A stretch of 64,000 nt of DNA, taken from assembly GCA_039090855.1 (NCBI GenBank), contig CM077005.1, positions 72,660,607 to 72,724,606 on the forward strand, given 5' to 3'. Positions 11,036-21,360 of the stretch are shown one piece after another. Under the pieces are notes generated by a model that did not search any database, was not told the DNA's origin, and saw only the letters and a program-made list of their open reading frames with translations. The stretch is from Macrothele yani. Lineage: Eukaryota > Arthropoda > Arachnida > Araneae > Macrothelidae. Numbering within the stretch: the first letter of the stretch is position 1; every line of letters starts with the position of its first letter. Both the position numbers and the translations under genes were made by a program.

Positions 11036-11896
11036 TGATTGAAGTTGAGGTCGTTTGTCCTCAAGGAAGGAGCGTACTGAAGTACAGAAGTCTGGATCTG
11101 TAAGAAGAGTGTCGTCAAGAGTCCATGGACGAATTGTACGGGGTTGTGCTGGAACTGCTTGAATAATAAGAACGATGGCACAATGGTCAGAAGAAGCTGT
11201 AGGAGTGATAATAGATTCTGTCACAGCTGTAAGCAGAGTAGATGAGGCGTAGTATCTGTCAAGGCGAGCTGTGTACGGATTTTGATTATGTTGCGAGCGC
11301 CAAGTATGTACAGTCGATGAAGGATGGAAGTGACGGTGAACATCAATGAATGAGTTGTCGGAGACCACTGACTGAAGAAGATTCACCAAGTTAACACGGC
11401 GTTCTCTGGTGGAAGGAGATCGGTCCAGGGTAGGATTCAGAGTGCAATTGAAATCCCCTCCAATTAAAACATGATCTATGGGAGGAATGCGAGACAAGGC
11501 ACGACGAAGGCGAGTAAAAAGTATTGTCAAGTGGGTTGAAGAGCTTGGAATATAAATATTAAATATATGATAAGATGTGGAAGCTATGGTGAATGATGCA
11601 CACTGTAATAGGTCTCGACATAAGTTTCGAACCGAAAAAGAGGTGATTATGGAGTATAAAGTATGGCGGATACCTATAGCTAGACCACTATGGGATGATA
11701 GTTGGTAGGCGTGGTGAAATGTGTAGTTCCACTGGCGCCATCGTGAGAATATCGTAGTGGATTGGCAATTCGTCTCTTGTAGTAAGAGAAGATCAGCTCC
11801 TAACGGAGTGAGGTCTTCATGTACCAAGGCATTAGAAAATGGGGATGCAAATCCCCTGCAATTAAGAGATACAATCTTGAAGACTGTTTTCCATTA
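11000..11896 (-). CDS. Tx1 ORF2 endonuclease domain (APE type)
   Basis: Minus-strand frame with the APE-like endonuclease motifs: IVSLNCRGF at the N-terminus, LLLLQETN, LIGGDFNCTLNPTLDR, ARLDRYYAS and SDHCAIV, carrying the expected N, E, D.N, D and DH residues. This enzyme nicks the target to start reverse transcription. An in-frame TAA just upstream (11894-11896) overlaps an ATG in another frame, so the true start is either lost or shifted by one base. The frame ends at 11000 by the shift that separates it from the RT. Confidence 0.85.
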
Positions 11897-11914
11897 ATGC
11901 TTGCTGAAGAGCCT

Positions 11915-13201
11915 TCACAACAGGAGAAATGATTTGAGTCGATTAAAATAGGTTTTAGCCCACGGATGTTCCTTGCGAAGGTGGGAGATGCATTGATTAA
12001 GGACTTGGATCTGATCATGCACTAGAGGGAGAAACGATGCATACTTTGAGAGTAAAGCATGCGTTGTGGAGTGGTCTGTCTTATGTGACAGGTATTGATG
12101 TAAATCTTCAAATGAAATCGGCCCAGTAGGAATCGAGCCATCCCTAAGGTATTCGACAAGATCCTCAAATTTAAGAGGAGACTCTTCGTCGGCCTGGACA
12201 GAAGAAGTAGCAGCCTTTGATGGTGAATTCTTTCGAGAGGTACTACCAGTACGGGGAGAGGTGCGGGGTGATGCGGCAGTCGGCTTCTTCGGTGGGCGTC
12301 TTCGAGAAGAACCACGACGTTTCAGCGAAGGCTCAGTTGAGCTCTCATTAACTCGAGATTCGTGGCCGGAAAATCCGTCATCTGCAGATTTAGAAGTATC
12401 AATGATGAGGGCAGTGGAGAAACCCCCTGAAGGGGACTCCGCTACAGAATGACGACTCATGGGAAGCGAACAATTAAGTGAGGGAAAATCCAGTTGCTGG
12501 TCGAAGGATAAAGGGTCCGTAGACACGCGTTGACCAACTCCTGCAGTCGACTTTTGTGAAAGTTTCGATTCTGAAGCTTTCTGTGCAGTGGAAGAAGGTG
12601 TTGCTCGGCTCAGAAGAGGGCCAGAAGTTGTAGGAGAATTATCAGGTGCCTGTGATGCTAGATGTGGGCAATGCACACGTAAATGATTCTCTCCGTGGCA
12701 AAAAGTGCAGTGGAGGAAGGTAGTCACTTCAATTCTCCTACGTTGCTGTCCACAACGAACGTTGAGCACCTTTGGGCAGGCGAGCAAATGTTCATCAGAT
12801 GGAAAGATCACTCTTGCACTTCGGCGAAATCCTCCTATGGATTTATCGTCTGGATCTCTCGGCGCGGCTGAAAGAGTAGTAACTGGCCCAACAACTCGGC
12901 CGAACTTACTGAGTACAGTGCACAGCGCAACGTCTGACACCTCAGGTGGAACCGGATAAAATGTAACCTGGATTGGACGCTGAGAGACAGGTTCTGGTAG
13001 AAGATGGACGTCTTTGAGGGACAAACCTTCTGTCAAGACAAGATCCGCATGCTCTTTAAGAGCAAAGTACACCAACACAGCTCGAGGTTTTCGAGCCATG
13101 TGAGTAATACTGGCTCCAGCTGGAAGTATCTGCTTGAGAGCCATACTATATTCTTTCAACTTTGTGTCTGGGAGCGCATCAAAACACACTCCGAAGTCCA
13201 T
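11915..13201 (-). CDS. Tx1 ORF1, main part (nucleic-acid-binding, zinc knuckle)
   Basis: A 428-aa frame. Residues 60-170 look like a single RNA-recognition-type fold (VTFYPVPPEVSDVALCTVLS and RSARVIFPSDEH). Then comes the zinc knuckle CTFCHGENHLRVHC (C-x2-C-x4-H-x4-C) near residue 183. The C-terminal half is rich in Ser, Pro, Arg and Lys (for example KRRGSSRRRPPKKP), presumably disordered and basic. The ORF stops with TGA at 11915-11917, close before ORF2. It is an ORF1-type ribonucleoprotein of a LINE by position and motif. The frame stays open upstream of its ATG, so it once joined the segment at 13203-13679. Confidence 0.85.
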   Translation of the reverse strand: MDFGVCFDALPDTKLKEYSMALKQILPAGASITHMARKPRAVLVYFALKEHADLVLTEGLSLKDVHLLPEPVSQRPIQVTFYPVPPEVSDVALCTVLSKFGRVVGPVTTLSAAPRDPDDKSIGGFRRSARVIFPSDEHLLACPKVLNVRCGQQRRRIEVTTFLHCTFCHGENHLRVHCPHLASQAPDNSPTTSGPLLSRATPSSTAQKASESKLSQKSTAGVGQRVSTDPLSFDQQLDFPSLNCSLPMSRHSVAESPSGGFSTALIIDTSKSADDGFSGHESRVNESSTEPSLKRRGSSRRRPPKKPTAASPRTSPRTGSTSRKNSPSKAATSSVQADEESPLKFEDLVEYLRDGSIPTGPISFEDLHQYLSHKTDHSTTHALLSKYASFLPLVHDQIQVLNQCISHLRKEHPWAKTYFNRLKSFLLL

Positions 13202-13202
13202 T

Positions 13203-13679
13203 CTAGAATAGGAATTGTTTTCCCGCTGGAGAATCTTCGGGAATATCTATGGTGGCAGTAAGGCCATCAACAATGACGTACGAGTCTGGTAAGACTTCTG
13301 CAACAAACTTGGAAGGAGCTTTTGTTCCAGTAAGAGCGGCAGAGTATGCCCTAGGAGCAGGACTAGAGCGTGAGGGCTGCAACGCAACCTGCTGTTTGAA
13401 CTGAGTGGAAGTAGAGGGTAAATTAGCAGCGCTGTCAGACACATCCATGTCTTCACTTAAAGCAACAGAGAGTTGCGCTGCACTGACGTCACTGGTCGAA
13501 GCAGGGCAAGAAGCTTGAGCTGTAGTTGAGGAGTCACTTTCCACTTCTAGTGGTTGGGTGACGTCACCTACAAGCATTGGAGGAGATTGGTCTCGTGTCG
13601 AGGAGGAGGAGGAGGCGGCAGGAAATGCCTCGCTGATATGGGCGTGGGCATCGCTCTTATCAGCAGCAGCCGCCGCCAT
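13203..13679 (-). CDS. Tx1 ORF1, N-terminal part (out of frame with the rest)
   Basis: A 158-aa frame starting MAAAAADKSDAHAH, low-complexity and rich in Ser, Ala, Thr and Pro, ending TATIDIPEDSPAGKQFLF-stop. It is one base out of frame with the 428-aa segment, and both frames overlap openly around 13205-13235. The simplest reading is a single-base indel near the GGGAAAAC tract that split one ORF1 of about 590 aa. The start codon is preceded by a GC-rich leader. Confidence 0.78.
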   Translation of the reverse strand: MAAAAADKSDAHAHISEAFPAASSSSSTRDQSPPMLVGDVTQPLEVESDSSTTAQASCPASTSDVSAAQLSVALSEDMDVSDSAANLPSTSTQFKQQVALQPSRSSPAPRAYSAALTGTKAPSKFVAEVLPDSYVIVDGLTATIDIPEDSPAGKQFLF

Positions 13680-13892
13680 TGTTAATGACGAGGGCTGCCT
13701 GAGAAATCGACCAGCTAGGTCGACAATTCAAATGATGATAACAGAAAAAATAAACTACTCACCAACTTGGGAGATGTATCAAAACAAAGCACGAACCTTC
13801 AGCTTGAAGGAACACGAAAGGAAAATGACGAACCACACGATAAAACACACTAAATAGGCACACAACACGGAGCTCAGAAAAACGTGACTTAG
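13680..13892 (-). promoter_or_regulatory. Tx1 LINE 5' untranslated region
   Basis: The 213 bp between the ORF1 start and the right-hand target duplication. LINE promoters lie internally here, and the duplication flanking it suggests the element is not 5'-truncated. I see no specific promoter motif I can name. Confidence 0.5.
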
Positions 13893-13996
13893 GCCAAAGG
13901 TGGACCGACACCGTACTGATGTATGTCAATAAATGCTATAATGTTTTTCTCTTCTAGGTGTCAGGTGAATTTTTTCAATATAGTGTACATTGAACA

Positions 13997-15407
13997 TACT
14001 CTGCTGGCCACCCAAAATGAAACACCAAGAAGGAAGTATCCGGTTGGCCTAAAATTCGCAGCATGCGTCGCCCGCGAGAGGACATGCAAACGATTAGCAA
14101 TGCAGGACATATGCAAATCATGTGCGCCCGGCGCGCCACCGGGAAGCACTATAAGAAGGGTGCACAGAAGGCGGGGTGTAAGTTGCGGAAGTAGGTTGTG
14201 CTGCCGGACCTGTGCGTGGGAAGCTTACTGATGCCTCGTCGCAGAATACGGCAGTCATTCCTGCACATTTCGGAGTTCGACAGAGGACGAATAGTGGCTT
14301 ATCACAACAGTGGTTTATCGTACCGAGAGATCGGCTCCCGTGTGGGACGACATCCAGCCACAGTGAGGCCAGTACGGATTCGGTGGGTGCATGAGGGACG
14401 TACGGACCGAAGTGAGCGTCTGCCGCAGCCATGGGACACCACCGAACGAGAGAACCGGCATGATGTGCGGCGGGCATTGACGGCTCGCACCGCCACATCA
14501 CGAACGTTAACGCAGGAATTAGGGTGTGTTGCGCAACAACCTGTGAAAGCACGTACCGTTCGACGTCGTCTGCAGGAGCGGGGACTTGTCGCACGGTGCC
14601 CATTGCTCCGATTACCGTTGACGTTACACCACCAGCGAGTGCGGCGGCAGTGGGCCGTTGAACGCCGCACCTAGATTACGGAATGGCACGACATTGTCTT
14701 CTCCGACAAATCACGCTTCTGCCTGCAGCAGCACGATGGTCGGATCCGCGTGTGGCGGCACCACGGCGAGAGACTGTATGACGCCTGCATTATGCATCAC
14801 CATACCGGTCCGTCGCCTGGAGTTATGGTTTGGGGCGCAATTGGATATGACACCCGCAGACCTCTGGTACGCATAACCGGTACACTCAACAGCCACCGCT
14901 GCATCTCCGACGTTTTAGAGCCTGTATCCTCCCTTACCTTCAGGACCTGCCAGCGGCCACGTTTCAACAGGACAATGCGTGCCCGCACGTGGCGCGCATC
15001 GTACAACAATTCTTCAGGGCCCACCAGGTGTCACTGCTGCCGTGGCCCACCTGTTCTCCCGATATGTCGCCCATCGAACACGTCTGGTCGCTGATCGGCA
15101 ACCGAGTAGCCCGGCAAGCACCACCCGCGGCTACGCCTGATGAACTGTGGCAACGTGTGGAAGCAGCTTGGACCGACGTACCCCAAGCCCAGATCCAAAG
15201 CCTCTTTCGTTCGATGCCGCGGCGTTTAGCGGTCGTTATTGCCAGCCATGAGGGCCACACGAACTAATGATGTCTGCGTGTTCCGCAAGTCGCACGGACC
15301 TGTAAGCTCAATTGCTTCATCTTTGTATCTGTTGTTACGTGTCCAGAAAATCTGGTTTTGCTATCTCGTGTCCTTTTTGGTGTTGCATTTTGGGTGGCCA
15401 GCAGTGT
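13997..15407 (+). mobile_element. TcB family Tc1 transposon with 30-bp TIRs
   Basis: The left repeat CTGCTGGCCACCCAAAATGA and the right repeat (TTTTGGGTGGCCAGCAGTG, inverted) match over about 30 bp and are flanked by TA on both sides. The 1.41-kb length and single transposase gene fit Tc1. The element starts only 9 bp beyond the right end of TcA copy 2. It has one internal stop and one frameshift, the best-preserved Tc1 in the window along with the DD36E copy at 17027. Confidence 0.92.
14231..15267 (+). pseudogene. TcB transposase, DD34E, one stop and one frameshift
   Basis: Starts MPRRRIRQSFLHISEFDRGR with a helix-turn-helix (SYREIGSRVGRHPATV) and a second DNA-binding helix region (RTVRRRLQERGL). 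A TAG at 14672-14674 interrupts before ITEWHDIVFSDKSRFCLQQH, which holds the first Asp. VWGAIGYDTRRPLVRITG follows. A frame change near 14910 leads to ATFQQDNACPHVARIVQQFF and PWPTCSPDMSPIEHVWSLIG. D and E are separated by 34 residues, so DD34E, with all three catalytic residues intact. It ends at HEGHTN-stop (15267). It may be a recently dead copy. Confidence 0.9.
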
Positions 15408-16689
15408 ATATTTCATTTGTAAGTGGTGCATATAAAATGGTATGAACCCTAGTCAAACTCCATCCTTGAAACATTTTCAAAAAATTTCAGCCTTAAAATC
15501 TTTTGATCCTAACGCGCTGTAGCTTTATTCCAGAATAATGAGGTGATAAAAAACGCCCAGAAAGAAAGAAATACCCATTCATTTTTCTTACCTTTACAGC
15601 AACCACGAACCGCAGCACTTGTGCGTCTACTTCCTTCAAAGAACACTGTCGTGTTGGGACGACTTAATTGCCATCAAGTTTTTTTCTATTTTTATATCCA
15701 TCTTACATATATAGCGAACGAAAGCCATCGGTCGACATGTTCACCTTCTCTTGTTGTCTCCAGCAGATGGTGATGTCGTTGTGAAACAAGGATGAAGTCT
15801 GTGTTCGGTTAAAACAAATATTAGTCAGCTGGGGAAGCCAGAACTCTTCCAGTTAATAAGGATTGAAAAGACACATAAGAAGAAAAAAAAATAGGAGCTT
15901 GGCACGAGTTGATGGATGAAAATGTGTAAAGAACAAAACATCGTGAAAAATAAATCCTCGCAGAACCGAAGTTATTGTTCCAAGTAAGTTGTTACGAAGT
16001 AGAAGCTTCTGCTTTGAAAAAGAGAGAATGCCGAGTTTCTAGAATTCATAAATGCATCTGACAGCTCGAGATTCACAGAGCTGTAATGCATGTAGAACAT
16101 CCGTCTTGAAGGAAATATGTTTCATTTTTCTAAATGACGGGTGAATACAGTGAGAACCATAAGCAACATATTTTTTGCAAAAGAGCTTGATAAAAGGTGT
16201 CACTATTTACCTAACTTTAAGCGAGAAGATAAAAGTTTGATCAAAAATTTCACTTGCTGCTTCTTTCGTTGTTCGTATAATATTTTAGTTTTGACTTTCA
16301 TATATGTTTGGAATCTATATCACAATTATATCCATCTTCAAGATAAATTTTTCTAGGTAAAAGCAAAAAAACCTCTTTCAACAGCGGACATTTGTAAATC
16401 GGAAGCAACAGGGGTTTGTTTATTTGAAAGAGGAGATTAGAAGTTTATTTGCAAGTGCACTTTTTATCCACAAAATCCGTATTACTTTAGTCGTGCTATA
16501 ATTCATGACTCATAAACAACTAAACTCTCCTACGTTTATATCCGGTCATTATAAACAATCATAATTTACCAAGAATTAAATATTCCATTTGGCCTTTATA
16601 GCGGCTATTAGTATTTCACTAGTTCTTTTGTAAATACCCCCCCCCCCCCTTATGTTCAGCCATTTTGCATTTAAATCAGGAACCAGTCC
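15408..16689. other. No recognised feature
   Basis: About 1.3 kb of AT-rich sequence with several short open frames (for example 15239-15445, 15543-15773, 16141-16356) that look random in composition. A C-run lies at 16638-16648. I see no transposon end, tRNA-like head or known protein motif. Confidence 0.4.
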
Positions 16690-16800
16690 AGCTTTGTTGG
16701 GCAATATCTTCTTCCACGTACCCGACCATCCGGTTCGTCTGAGAGGGATTCTGTAGAGCGTTCAGGTCAGGACTCTGTGCTGGTCAGTCAACCTGTTTTA
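16690..16800 (-). pseudogene. Short Tc1 transposase fragment
   Basis: On the minus strand a short piece reads PAQSPDLNALQNPSQTNR, matching the 'WPAQSPDLNPIE' segment of Tc1 transposases. Nothing else of the gene is recognisable. The neighbouring hAT element begins at 16903. Confidence 0.45.
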
Positions 16801-17026
16801 ACCATTTAACGGGCTAAAACGAATGGACCTTTTTCATGTGACGTCAGGAGGATATTTCTGCGGAACAACATGGCTGCTAATTCGATGCTGTCGCCTTTTG
16901 ATCAGAGTTGGAAACGGGTCAAAAATTTCGGACCCGGGCGTCCCATAACTGAACCCGACCCGATCTGGATCCACAACTGACCCGGGAAAATCTGCTTCGA
17001 ACTATAAATTCGAAACTCAATTTATA

Positions 17027-18252
17027 TACACTGAAGAGCAATGGAATTAGATATACCTGTCTAGTAACGTGTAGCACCACCTTTCGCCCTGATGACGGCG
17101 GCTATTTGTCTCGGCATGGACTCGACAAAACACCGGAAGCGTTGGGAAGCCATACGGATCCACGACCCCTGAACAAGCTCCCACACTTCACAAAGATTTG
17201 ATGGATAGTGGTCAGACCCTCGAACATCTCTCTCGATAGCATCCCAGATGTGCTCGATGGGATTGAGGTCAGGTGACCTAGCTGGCCAAGGAAGCGAGGT
17301 CACGTTGGTGGAGTTTTCATCCAACCATTCGGATACAATTCGGGAGCGATGGCACGGTGCATTGTCTTGTTGCAGGATGAGGTCCCCAGTGGGATGTTGA
17401 AGAAGCACAAACTGGAGCAAATGGTCGTCCAGGATATCCCAGTAACGTTGACCTGTGAGGGACGATGTCACACGTGCCAGGGGTCCCATTTCAGTCCACG
17501 TAAACAGTCCACAGACGAGAATACCACCCCCACTAGCTTGAAGAGTACCGTTCTGGCAAGAAGGATCCATCGCTTCATGGGGTTTGCGCCATACTCGCAT
17601 CCTGCCATCCGCATGTACCAACGTGAATCCCGACTTATCAGTCCAGGCAACATTTTCTAACATGTCTAGGGTCCAGTGGCGATGTTCTCGCGCCCATACT
17701 AATCTTTGCACCCTATGTTATTCGGTCAGCAGTGGTACCCTCGTGGGACGATGGCTTCTGTACCCCATAGCGAGGAGATCGTTCTGGATGGTGTGGCTGC
17801 TTACACGTTTTTGTGAAACAGCGTTAAATTGCCGAGTGATTTCTTGCACTATGGCCCGTCTATCCGCTGTTACAATGCGAGCTAGCCGACGATGACCCCG
17901 CTCATCCACACGCTGTTGTCCACGGCAGTTGGCCTTTGCAGGGATGGTTTTACACCGGATTCGATGTACTCACGGTGCACCCGTGACCCAGTGGCTCGTG
18001 AAAATCCCAGTGCCTGCACGACTTCCGAAATGGAGTGACCCATTCGTCGGGCCCTGACAATTTGTCCACGATCAAATGCGCTTAGATCCTTCGTTTTACC
18101 CATACTGCGTCCGACTCTTACTGATTCCTGTCACATCACTCCTTATATTGTCGGATCGCTGCATACGTCATGTCGTTTTCGTTTATAGGTCCGCCCACAG
18201 CGCCATATTTGCATAACGCCATCTGTCTCTAATTCAATTGCTCTTCAGTGCA
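17027..18252 (-). mobile_element. TcC family Tc1 transposon (DD36E), copy 1
   Basis: Ends TACACTGAAGAGCAATGGAA and, inverted, TGCACTGAAGAGCAATTGAA, with TA flanks. Length is 1.23 kb. It lies within the hAT element. A second copy is at 27317-28524. Confidence 0.9.
17061..18103 (-). pseudogene. TcC transposase, DD36E, one stop and one frameshift
   Basis: Starts at 18103 with MGKTKDLSAFDRGQIVRARR and a helix-turn-helix (SISEVVQALGFSRATGSRVH). A frame change near 17925 leads to DERGHRRLARIVTADRRAIV. A TAA at 17715-17717 (a Tyr codon in copy 2) interrupts, then AWTDKSGFTLVHADGRMRVW gives the first Asp, LQQDNAPCHRSRIVSEWLDE the second and WPARSPDLNPIEHIWDAIER the Glu. I count 36 residues between the second Asp and the Glu, two more than in classical Tc1 (DD34E). 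It ends VIRAKGGATRY-stop at 17061. All catalytic residues are present; a DD36E group of Tc1-like elements has been described under the name Incomer. Confidence 0.9.
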
Positions 18253-18483
18253 TATATATACCTATAAACGTAATATATATATTAATCCCAATAACTGCTT
18301 GATATTTAATAACTAAAATCCTTTTTCAATAATAACATTTGGTTCCTTGCTAAATTTTAGTGCCATTTTAGTCCACTATTTTGCGTAATCCAGAAGTAAT
18401 GGCTGACTAGGGCCGTGGCCATGGAGTATATTACAAATGGGAATCATTGTTTATAATTACACAAATATATTTCTTTAAATGTA

Positions 18484-18775
18484 TTTAGATTGTTCACTCT
18501 TTCCACGCTTTGATGGAGGTGCGCATACTTTCACACGGTCAGTTAGTTTTTTGGTTCCATGATCTTTTATTATACCGCCGACATCTTTCTTTGTAAATTA
18601 TACACTTTCCACATTTTGAGCAACAAGCAAGAGCAAACCACACAGAATTATTCAACGGTTCCTTAATGAGACGAAACAATTTCCAGCATTCACTCTTCCC
18701 TTTGTGGTTATCAACAAGAACGTATTTGTTGGCCTCGACGCCTTTCTTAACCTCCTTAATATTAAATCCACCCAT
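18484..18775 (-). pseudogene. hAT transposase N-terminal BED zinc finger remnant
   Basis: The minus strand from 18775 reads KGKSECWKLFRLIKEPLNN, then SKCGKCIIYK, and after a frame change near 18570 GGIIKDHGTKKLTDRVKVC. This is the layout of the BED-type zinc finger at the start of hAT transposases: aromatic W, C-x2-C, then a helix with His. One His seems replaced by Arg (TDRVKVC). The catalytic domain is absent. It lies inside the hAT terminal repeats, which confirms the assignment. Confidence 0.75.
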
Positions 18776-19286
18776 AATAACAAATAAGGAGTTAATTTTT
18801 ACATGTCATGTAATGGGAACGGGAAGTGAGCACATCTATCATGGAAAACCTCTGAATGCTCAATGTAAAAGATGCGTTGGGAAAAGTAACTCTTAGTCAT
18901 ACAGTGAACTTCGCAGAGAGTGAATCAGCTGAGAAGCATGCGAATGGCGTTTGCCTGTACCTTACCGTAGATAATCTCACTGTAAAAGATCGCAAAGGAA
19001 GTATCTTTTTACTATATGGTGTCAGCGTGTCTGACGTCGGTCGGTAGAAATCTTTGCTTTAAGAAAGAGACGACAGTATTTATGCATGGCAAATCATTTT
19101 TCACTCAATGAGCAGCAGTATCGACTACAGGATTCCACAACGCATTTTCCTTTGGAATATATTTTTCCCCTTTAAAATATAAAACCGGGTCAAAATCGGG
19201 TCAGGAACACCTTGACCAGATCCGTTGGACCCGCAAGAAATTGTCGATCCGTTGACCTGTGACCCGTTTCCATCTCTGCCTTTGAT

Positions 19287-20482
19287 TATCCCTTACTGTT
19301 GGCCAATTTTAGCAATTTTAACGTTATGGAGTTTGCTAAAGAATTAATAGAGCTACAGGGCGAAGAAGAAGAAATGAATTTGTTAGATGAACAAATCAAG
19401 GTTGTAAAAATATACCAAGACAATTTTGTGTTGGATGCTTATTTTGCATGATGCAGGACAGCATCGCCATTCGTCATGATGCAGTTTTTAATGAAGTATT
19501 TCTCAGACACGGTATATTAAGTTTTCACGTTCTTATCGTCAGACTTGGTGAACCATCTAAAACATGAACTTGGGAATCCTTTTTGCAAAACAAAACATTT
19601 AGAAGCCAAGACAAAGACGTAATATAGAAACAAACTAGGGTTAAAAACAACAACTAAAATCTTCCCATTGTCACACGCTAGGCGATACGCTTGAAAATTA
19701 AAAAAAACCGCAACATTTAATAAAAGAAAAATTATGGATATGCTTGTTTCGTTCTTTGGAGAAAGAACGCAAAACTTAATTCCTAATTTACCGATCTACA
19801 TATGCCATCAGTTTTCACCTTCTACATTTTTTTTTCTTTTTGGAAACTGAAATTTGAAAGAACATTACGAGATTTCAGCTGCTTTTGTGACATAATATCG
19901 AAAATCTTTTTCGTTAAAGAGGGCAGAACATATTAGAGAATGAACATTTTGATGGAAACTGTCGCGTTTCATTTTACAGAGCCATTCTTTTAACAGTTTC
20001 AGCCTTTTTCAGAGAAAAAGTATGGAAACTTATTCCTCCCTCTAGACATTTTAGCTGGCAGGACGTATTAGCACAACCATACTATGAGCAAACGTTGGGC
20101 ATGTCGTTAATAAATTTACGAAAATTGCGATTTTCTTGAGCCTCTGCAGCGTAACGTCTTGTTAAGCAATGGGCAAATGCATGCAAACAAATTATTGCTG
20201 GTCCGCAGCCACGGAAATGCTTTCCCATGATGCAGTGCGAGGTGAATACGATCCATTAACTCGGGGTTAGCAAAATGGGCTGAAATCAGCTCGATCGATT
20301 ATATTCAATGTCTACAAACAGGACCGAAAGCGGCTGGAACTAGTGAGCTTGTACGTAAAAAATCATTGACTTCCCCTTAGCTTTTTTGTTCAAAGTGGTG
20401 ATTTCGGAGGATGATTGACACTAATCCTTTCTGACTGATCACCTGTTGAAGAGGCTATGACAATTTTCGATGAACTTCCGAA
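19287..20482. other. Unassigned; small acidic ORF at 19325-19452
   Basis: Mostly featureless AT-rich DNA. A short plus-strand frame at 19325-19452 starts MEFAKELIELQGEEEEMNLL and ends VLDAYFA-stop (about 42 aa). Its acidic start faintly recalls Harbinger-type N-termini, but it is too short to assign and I do not claim a gene. Confidence 0.35.
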
Positions 20483-20580
20483 AGGAGAAATGAGTTGTTG
20501 CTCACGGTGGTCATTAAACCCCCGAAAGGAGAAATGAGTTGTTGCTCACGGTGGTCATTAAACCCCCGAAAGGAGAAATA
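20483..20580. repeat. 44-bp tandem duplication containing a SINE tail
   Basis: Two head-to-tail copies of a 44-bp unit (CCCGAAAGGAGAAATGAGTT then GTTGCTCACGGTGGTCATTA) are followed by a partial third. The second half matches the 3' tail of the window's SINE family (GAGTTGCTCACGGTGGTCGT), so a SINE fragment has been duplicated in tandem. Confidence 0.7.
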
Positions 20581-20879
20581 AGACGTTTGAGTACCTTGTT
20601 TCTACTCGGTGGTAGAATCAAATGACTCAAGCAGTTCTTCCTCATCACGTCTTGAGTCTTGGAGCAGACACAGAGTAAAGGAGTAGAAACAAACGTTTAT
20701 CACTCATGGAAGTTTTATGGTCAATACTGCTCAGTTGAGAGGGTGGAAGGGGAATGTTCTGCTTTAGCTTTCGTAAAACCAGGCCGCTATGTAAAGATTT
20801 CTGTTTAGGAAGGGCAGAAAATTGTGTGCGCAATTTGGTTCAGGTACAACGGCCGCTTAAACAGTTAATGTACGTACAT
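20581..20879. other. No recognised feature
   Basis: An open frame on the minus strand (20645-20833) resembles nothing known to me. Confidence 0.35.
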
Positions 20880-21360
20880 GTCCTGACACCAATCTGATAC
20901 GCTGAGTTGTCCCCTGACAGAGGAATAGGGTTTTCCTCACAGTACTGCCACAACGTTAATGCTGCGTAATTGTCCAAGACTTCGAGGTAGAGCTCAGCAT
21001 TATTAGTTTCGTACAAAACTCATTTTGGGCCCAAGCTGAACTACGAAAAACAGCTTAATACCATCACGCTGCCTCCACCAAAATTCATTGTTGGGACGAT
21101 ACAGCCCAAAAGGTACTTTTCTCCCGCCATTCGCCACACTCAGAAATGACCATCAGTATGGTAGAATGGGTACCATGACTCGTCAGTCCGAAGCACAATT
21201 TCATATTGGTCTACAGTCCAAGATCGGCGTTTCTTACACCACAGCAATGGACTTGCGGCATTAGTTAAGGTAATTAGCAGTTTGAAGTAGGCTGCTCGAC
21301 CTTGGTAATCCATGTGGTGCTGCGTCCTGCGCACTATGTTCGTGCTGACATCAGTCACAA
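20880..21360 (-). pseudogene. Tc1-like transposase remnant with amplified segment
   Basis: The minus strand from 21358 reads DVSTNIVRRTQHHMDYQGRA, then LLWCKKRRSWTVDQYEIVLR and TDESWYPFYHTDGHF: the second DNA-binding helix and the first catalytic Asp block of a Tc1 transposase. Towards 21070 the frame breaks up (NEFWWRQRDG). The DNA encoding the VSTNTVRR..HDMGYQ segment continues rightward as a tandem repeat (21300-21625). Confidence 0.75.

Larger units (their letters stand above)
6717..13892 (-). mobile_element. Full-length Tx1-clade LINE (7.18 kb) inserted in TcA
   Basis: A minus-strand non-LTR retrotransposon occupies 6717-13892, bounded by the 11-bp duplication GCCAAAGGTGG (6706-6716 and 13893-13903). 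It has a 5' untranslated region (13680-13892), ORF1 with a zinc knuckle, ORF2 with apurinic-type endonuclease and reverse transcriptase, and a long repeat-bearing 3' region. RT blocks such as VPGRSLSHNIHLLNDLI, LDQQSAFDNISHSYL and RRGVRQGCPLSGQLFAIAIEP are typical of the Tx1 branch of the L1 superfamily. It replicates by target-primed reverse transcription. At least four frame breaks make this copy inactive. Confidence 0.9.
5598..13988 (+). mobile_element. TcA transposon, copy 2, split by a Tx1 LINE
   Basis: The left end at 5598 (TATACACTATATTGATGAAA) starts a TcA element on the plus strand. Its transposase runs to 6716, where it stops inside the C-terminal codons for KAKGG. The missing 3' end (GGACCGACACCGTACTGA, untranslated tail, right repeat ...TTCAATATAGTGTAC) is found at 13901-13988, after the LINE. 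Rejoined, the C-terminus reads KAKGGPTPY-stop, the normal Tc1 ending. The LINE inserted into this copy after the transposon was in place. Confidence 0.92.
16895..19286 (-). mobile_element. Non-autonomous hAT element with 8-bp TSD
   Basis: The ends CAGAGTTGGAAACGGGTC (16903-16920) and, inverted, CAGAGATGGAAACGGGTC (ending 19278) are 18-bp terminal repeats with one mismatch and the CAGAG start typical of hAT elements. The flanks CTTTTGAT (16895-16902) and CCTTTGAT (19279-19286) are an 8-bp duplication with one change. Subterminal copies of the ACCCGGGTC/GACCCG motif occur near both ends. A 1.23-kb Tc1 element is nested inside. What remains, about 1.15 kb, is too short for a full hAT transposase and retains only its N-terminal zinc finger. 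Confidence 0.88.

Noticed and set aside
13203..13235. Programmed frameshift in LINE ORF1
   Set aside because: Other single-base breaks occur in the same element (11012, 9181, 8960), so ordinary decay explains it.
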